The notes below the pieces were generated by a model. It had not been told where the DNA came from and did not search any database. It worked only from the letters and a program-made list of their open reading frames with translations. A program made the translations under genes and the position numbers. Positions 31,420-35,364 of a DNA stretch of 35,364 bases are shown here, piece by piece (position 1 is the stretch's first letter; the number at the start of each line of letters is the position of its first letter). Source of the stretch: Gammaproteobacteria bacterium (GTDB lineage: Bacteria > Pseudomonadota > Gammaproteobacteria > Methylococcales > UBA2780); NCBI GenBank assembly GCA_003646305.1, contig QNFJ01000004.1, forward strand, positions 1 through 35,364, in the 5' to 3' direction.

Positions 31420-34400
31420 ATGTCAGAAACAAATTCTAAAGAGTATAAATTTATACGCGAAGAAGGCCCCGTCTTTTTATCCGGAAATCAAGCTTACTTA
31501 CGCTTAACATTTGAACAACATCGACGTGATCGTGAAGCAGGCCTCAATACGGGGGGCTTTATCTCAGGATATCGTGGCTCACCGTTTGGTAATTTTGACA
31601 CGGAAGCAAAAGGTGTTGAAAAACCTTTAAATGAACGTGACATAATTTTTAATTCTGGGGTTAATGAGGCAATGGCTGCAACCTCTATTTGGGGCTCCCA
31701 GCAAATTAACCTTTTTGAGGGGAGTCAATTCGATGGCGTGTTTGGGCTTTGGTACGGCAAAGGGCCAGGTGTAGATCAAGCAGCTGACGCACTACACCAC
31801 GCGAACCTTTGGGGCACTAGCAAACATGGTGGTGTCGTGATGGCTGTGGGTGATGACCCAATGAGTCGCTCATCAAGCATTCAGCAACAGAGTGAATATG
31901 TTCTGTCTGGCTTGTGCATCCCAATTATGCATTGCTCATCTGTCCAGGATATTTATGATTTTGGGTTGATTGCCTACCAAATGTCTCGCTATTCCGGTGT
32001 ATGGATTGCCGTCAAATCAGTATCAGATATTGCTGAGTCTTGGTATATGGTTGATATTGACCCAAAACGAACTGAGACTGTTTTGCCGGACGCTAAGGAT
32101 TTCGTTATTCCTGAAAGTGGTGTCCATACCCGTTGGCCAGACCTCTCGGTTGACCAGGATGAACGTATTGTCAACGCTCGACTACCTGCTGTTAAAGCCT
32201 TCACAAAGGCAAACAGGCTCAATAAGGTGACTCTGGACGCTAAAGAACGCCGTGTTGGGATTATCACTGCGGGAAAAAGCTATTTAGATACCATCGAGGC
32301 CCTTGATGATTTGGGCGTTGATCAGGTGATGCGTGATGAGCTTGGGCTGGCTGTATTTAAAATTGCTGTTATCTGGCCTCTCGAAGAAAGCCTAATCCAA
32401 GAGTTTGCCGAATCAGTTGATGAACTTTTGGTTATTGAGGAGTCTCGCCCATTCTTGGAGACGCAAGTCAAAGATATTCTCTTTGATATGCCAATGGATA
32501 TCCGGCCACTGGTGATGGGTAAAAAAGGGCGCAACCAACAGAGCCAATTCCCCTCCAATGGAGAGTTAACGCCTGCATTAATATCAAGAGTCCTAGTTGA
32601 GTGGCTACAGCCCGACAAAACAACAGAGTCCATGACGAAGTGGATAAATGTTCTTGATAATACTGAAAAACAGTTGGCTATCCCGCGGAATTCAGTTGAT
32701 CGTACCCCTTATTTTTGCTCTGGCTGCCCGCACAGTTCTTCCACAAAATTGCCCGAAGGCAGTACCGAACAGCTCGTTGGAATTGGTTGCCATTATTTAG
32801 TTCGTTTGATGGACCGTAAGGGGACCACCTACACTCAAATGGGAGGTGAAGGGGCCACATGGGCTGGCGCCTCACCTTTTCTTGGAAACCGCCATACTTT
32901 CGTAAATCTCGGTGATGGAACTTATTATCACTCGGGTTCAAATGCGATTCGTCAGGCCATTGCGTCAAATATTAATATCACCTACAAAATTTTATTTAAC
33001 GATGCGGTAGCAATGACGGGGGGGCAGCCATTTGATGGTCCGCTATCTGTCGAAAGCATTACTCATCAAATGCACTCAGAAGGGGCGGCGCGGGTAGTCG
33101 TGGTTTCTAGAGAGCCTGAAGCACTCAACACTTCACAATTTGCACCAGGAACCGATGTATACCACCGGGATGACTTGCAAAAAGTGATGAAAGAGCTCGC
33201 TGAAACAAAAGGAGTCACCATACTCGTTTACGAGCAGACATGTGCCACAGAGCTACGTAGACGCCGTAAACGTAAAATTATTGAAGAGCCTAAAAAGCGT
33301 ACTTTCATTAACGCTCGAGTTTGTGAAGGTTGTGGTGACTGCGGCATTGAATCGAATTGCCTCTCTGTACAACCATTGGAAACAGAGCTCGGCCGAAAGC
33401 GAATTATTGATCAATCTGGTTGTAATCTGGATTTCAGCTGTGTCAACGGTTTCTGCCCCAGCTTTGTCACCATTGAAGGAGGGGAGTTAGCCAGAGGTAA
33501 CGCTGTTAGCCTATCTGATGATTTATTTGACCAGCTACCCGAACCTGCGCCTAAGCCACTAGAGGGCGTCTTTGGTTCGTTAGTATGCGGTATCGGCGGC
33601 ACAGGCGTTGTGACGATTTCATCTATGATTGGTGAGGCGGCAAAAGCAGAGGGATTTGCCTCTCAAGTGCTGGATTTGACCGGAATGGCACAAAAGTTTG
33701 GCGCCGTTTATTGCCATCTTAAAGTTGCCAATAATGTTGAAGAATTAAACTCAACACGGCTCTCAATAGGTAAAGCTGACCTGCTCATTGGTGCAGATAT
33801 TGTCACCAGCGCAAGTGATGAAGGAATGTCACGTCTGCGAGAAGGCCATACGAGAGGTGTTGTTAACTCACATGAAATCGTAACAGGGGCATTCACACGA
33901 GACGGTGATTTTAGTATTCCTGTGGATGATATGAAGCAAGCTTTAGAGCGCTTCACAGGATCAGGTAACTGCGATTTCTTCGATTCAACACATGTTTCGG
34001 AAACACTCACAGGAAACACCATTGGGGCAAATATGATGTTGCTGGGCTATGCCTGTCAAAAGGGTTGGTTGCCTGTTAAGCGTCAGTCTCTGGAGGACGC
34101 CATAACAGAAAATGGGGTCGCAGTTGCCTATAACCAACGGGTATTTAAAATTGGCCGGCTTATGGCGCATGAGCCAGAGAAAGTTAATACACTTATGGAA
34201 CAAGGTACTCCAGTACCCGAATGGGAAGCCTTATCCGCCACAACTGAAGAGCTTATTAAGCGTCGAGAAAGTGATCTTGTTAACTATCAAAACAGCTCCT
34301 ATGCCCAGAAATACACGGCTTTGATAAACCAAGTACGTAACGCAGAAAAGAATTTAGAGGATGACTCAGACAAGATTACGGAAGCTGCAGCACGAAACCT

Positions 34401-34878
34401 GTATAAACTCATGGCCTATAAAGATGAGTTTGAAGTGGCTCGCTTGTACACAAATGGGGAGTGGAAAAAACAAATTGAAGAAAACTTCTCAGGTGACTAT
34501 GAGATTAAATTTCATATGGCCCCACCACTAATTTCTACACGTGACCCCATTACGGGACATTTAAAAAAGCGTGAATTTGGTGGTTGGATGCTAACAGCAT
34601 TGGAATTTGCCACTAAGTTTAAAGGGCTGAGAAATAGCGCCTTAAATCCATTTTATAATTCTCCTGAACGAAAAGAAGACAGAGCAGTATTAACTCATTA
34701 CGAGGCTGTCTTGGCTCGAATTATTAATGAGTTAAGCGAGGAAAACAGAGAAGTTGCATTAGAAATGGCTCGTGCTCCTGAAAAGATTCGTGGTTATGGT
34801 CATGTTAGAACAGAAAATATTAAATCCGCCATGCAGCACTGGGAGGTGTTGGATAAGAAGTTTAAGAGGAAAGTTTGA
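31420..34878 (+). CDS. Indolepyruvate:ferredoxin oxidoreductase, fused alpha/beta/gamma type
   Basis: A 1152-residue fusion enzyme, normal size for the proteobacterial form. The N-terminal half has FISGYRGSPFGNFD and the pyrimidine-binding part; the TPP-binding region includes GCPHSSSTK, IGCHYLVRLMDR and NLGDGTYYHSGSNAIRQA; an iron-sulphur segment has CEGCGDCGIESNC and further cysteines; the gamma domain starts at GSLVCGIGGTGVVTISSMIG. It decarboxylates aryl- or alkyl-2-oxoacids to acyl-CoA with ferredoxin as acceptor. In an aromatic cluster, arylpyruvates are plausible substrates. It ends at a terminator at 34929. Confidence 0.93.
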   Translation: MSETNSKEYKFIREEGPVFLSGNQAYLRLTFEQHRRDREAGLNTGGFISGYRGSPFGNFDTEAKGVEKPLNERDIIFNSGVNEAMAATSIWGSQQINLFEGSQFDGVFGLWYGKGPGVDQAADALHHANLWGTSKHGGVVMAVGDDPMSRSSSIQQQSEYVLSGLCIPIMHCSSVQDIYDFGLIAYQMSRYSGVWIAVKSVSDIAESWYMVDIDPKRTETVLPDAKDFVIPESGVHTRWPDLSVDQDERIVNARLPAVKAFTKANRLNKVTLDAKERRVGIITAGKSYLDTIEALDDLGVDQVMRDELGLAVFKIAVIWPLEESLIQEFAESVDELLVIEESRPFLETQVKDILFDMPMDIRPLVMGKKGRNQQSQFPSNGELTPALISRVLVEWLQPDKTTESMTKWINVLDNTEKQLAIPRNSVDRTPYFCSGCPHSSSTKLPEGSTEQLVGIGCHYLVRLMDRKGTTYTQMGGEGATWAGASPFLGNRHTFVNLGDGTYYHSGSNAIRQAIASNINITYKILFNDAVAMTGGQPFDGPLSVESITHQMHSEGAARVVVVSREPEALNTSQFAPGTDVYHRDDLQKVMKELAETKGVTILVYEQTCATELRRRRKRKIIEEPKKRTFINARVCEGCGDCGIESNCLSVQPLETELGRKRIIDQSGCNLDFSCVNGFCPSFVTIEGGELARGNAVSLSDDLFDQLPEPAPKPLEGVFGSLVCGIGGTGVVTISSMIGEAAKAEGFASQVLDLTGMAQKFGAVYCHLKVANNVEELNSTRLSIGKADLLIGADIVTSASDEGMSRLREGHTRGVVNSHEIVTGAFTRDGDFSIPVDDMKQALERFTGSGNCDFFDSTHVSETLTGNTIGANMMLLGYACQKGWLPVKRQSLEDAITENGVAVAYNQRVFKIGRLMAHEPEKVNTLMEQGTPVPEWEALSATTEELIKRRESDLVNYQNSSYAQKYTALINQVRNAEKNLEDDSDKITEAAARNLYKLMAYKDEFEVARLYTNGEWKKQIEENFSGDYEIKFHMAPPLISTRDPITGHLKKREFGGWMLTALEFATKFKGLRNSALNPFYNSPERKEDRAVLTHYEAVLARIINELSEENREVALEMARAPEKIRGYGHVRTENIKSAMQHWEVLDKKFKRKV

Positions 34879-34928
34879 GGTCTGTTGTAACCTGCTAGGT
34901 AAGAAAGGAGTTTTGTGGGCATTAGATG

Positions 34929-34957
34929 AATCCCCCCACTAATGAGGGGATTTTGGT
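34929..34957 (+). terminator. Intrinsic terminator after the IorAB-type gene
   Basis: AATCCCC (34929-34935) pairs with GGGGATT (34946-34952) around a ten-base loop, followed by TT, GG and a T-rich stretch. It lies 50 bases after the stop and would end the MaoC-IorAB transcript before the insertion sequence. Confidence 0.65.
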
Positions 34958-35006
34958 ATTTTCATCAAGACTTGGCTGATTACGTCGTGTAACCTGCAGC
35001 CAGGTT

Positions 35007-35150
35007 TTACTGCCCTAGTTTTGACTGGGCGGAAGAAGAAAACTTCTCAATTCGTGTTTGATTGCGCTTGGTTGCTGGGTCTCGGATAAGCCCCTCAATT
35101 TGCTCCCTAGGGATGTTTGCTTCAACTATTAACCCGGCGGGCAAATACAT
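35007..35150 (-). other. Short open frame directly after the IS630 transposase stop
   Basis: In the same frame as the transposase, immediately after its TGA, an ATG opens 47 codons ending at 35007. The first residues (MYLPAGLIV) come from the likely IS end; the rest (IPREQIEGLIRDPATKRNQ and beyond) has normal coding composition and could be the C-terminal fragment of a gene the element landed in. No family recognised. A hairpin GTAACCTG-CAGC-CAGGTT lies just beyond. Confidence 0.3.
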
Positions 35151-35364
35151 TCATGCTGCATAGCTAATTGCCGGGTGGTTAAAGTACTTCGCCACTCTCT
35201 TTGGCTTCTTCTGTAGCATCCGCATGTGGCTCAGAACCTTGCTGGTCAAGTCAGCTTGATTCCTAGCGGGTGCGGCACTACGTATTCCTGATTTTAAGTC
35301 AGCATTCAAATACTCATCTGGGTTTAAGTCTGGTGAATAAGCGGGCAAATAGAAAATCTCTATC
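35151..35364 (-). CDS. IS630-family transposase, C-terminal part (runs off window)
   Basis: The minus-strand frame runs in from the window edge and gives IEIFYLPAYSPDLNPDEYLN, the hallmark of the IS630/Tc1 DDE domain around its last acidic residue, then a basic tail ending HPAISYAA. Only about 71 residues are inside the window. It marks the right boundary of the catabolic region by an insertion sequence. Whether the element is intact cannot be judged here. Confidence 0.88.
   Translation of the reverse strand, partial: IEIFYLPAYSPDLNPDEYLNADLKSGIRSAAPARNQADLTSKVLSHMRMLQKKPKRVAKYFNHPAISYAA

Noticed and set aside
1..35364. CRISPR array, tRNA or rRNA genes
   Set aside because: No regularly spaced repeats and no cloverleaf or ribosomal sequence were noticed on either strand, although a tRNA search tool was not run.

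Overview
The window looks like the chromosome of a marine, hydrocarbon-degrading gammaproteobacterium. The DNA has moderate GC, the proteins resemble pseudomonad and other gammaproteobacterial catabolic enzymes, and almost every gene belongs to aerobic breakdown of monoaromatics. A Cycloclasticus-like host is a reasonable guess but is inference only.

Layout. (1) Positions 1-3023, minus strand: a benzoate/toluate-type Rieske dioxygenase (alpha and beta subunits), a zinc alcohol dehydrogenase, and possibly the first codons of another oxidoreductase. (2) 3054-3985: a broken cytochrome c gene cut by a decayed, 3'-truncated IS30-family element. (3) 4113-5807: a XylR/DmpR-type sigma-54 activator. 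(4) 6004-7065: a second zinc alcohol dehydrogenase on the minus strand, divergent from the main cluster. (5) 7375-18960: a phenol hydroxylase (dmpKLMNOP), its ferredoxin (dmpQ), catechol 2,3-dioxygenase (dmpB) and almost the whole meta-cleavage pathway (dmpC, E, F, G, H, I), behind a good -24/-12 promoter. (6) 18987-23866: a toluene-4-monooxygenase-type diiron enzyme (tmoABCDEF), with two intrinsic-terminator-like hairpins inside it. (7) 23898-30748: a luciferase-like flavin oxidoreductase, the displaced hydrolase dmpD, a flavin reductase, an O-methyltransferase, two SDRs, a ketopantoate-reductase-like protein, a frame-broken small membrane protein and a LigB/DODA-type extradiol dioxygenase. 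(8) 30951-34878: a MaoC-like hydratase and a fused indolepyruvate:ferredoxin oxidoreductase, behind a second clear sigma-54 promoter. (9) The right edge enters an IS630-family element.

How it works together. TMO should hydroxylate benzene or toluene to phenols, and the phenol hydroxylase should take phenols to catechols. DmpB opens the ring, and DmpC/I/H (dehydrogenase branch) or DmpD (hydrolase branch) feed DmpE, G and F, ending in pyruvate and acetyl-CoA. The DmpR-like protein probably senses aromatics and drives at least the dmp promoter and perhaps the MaoC-IorAB promoter. The downstream module from 23898 is not part of the textbook pathway and is the least explained part of the window. 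Insertion-sequence remains on both sides suggest the block has moved or been rearranged.
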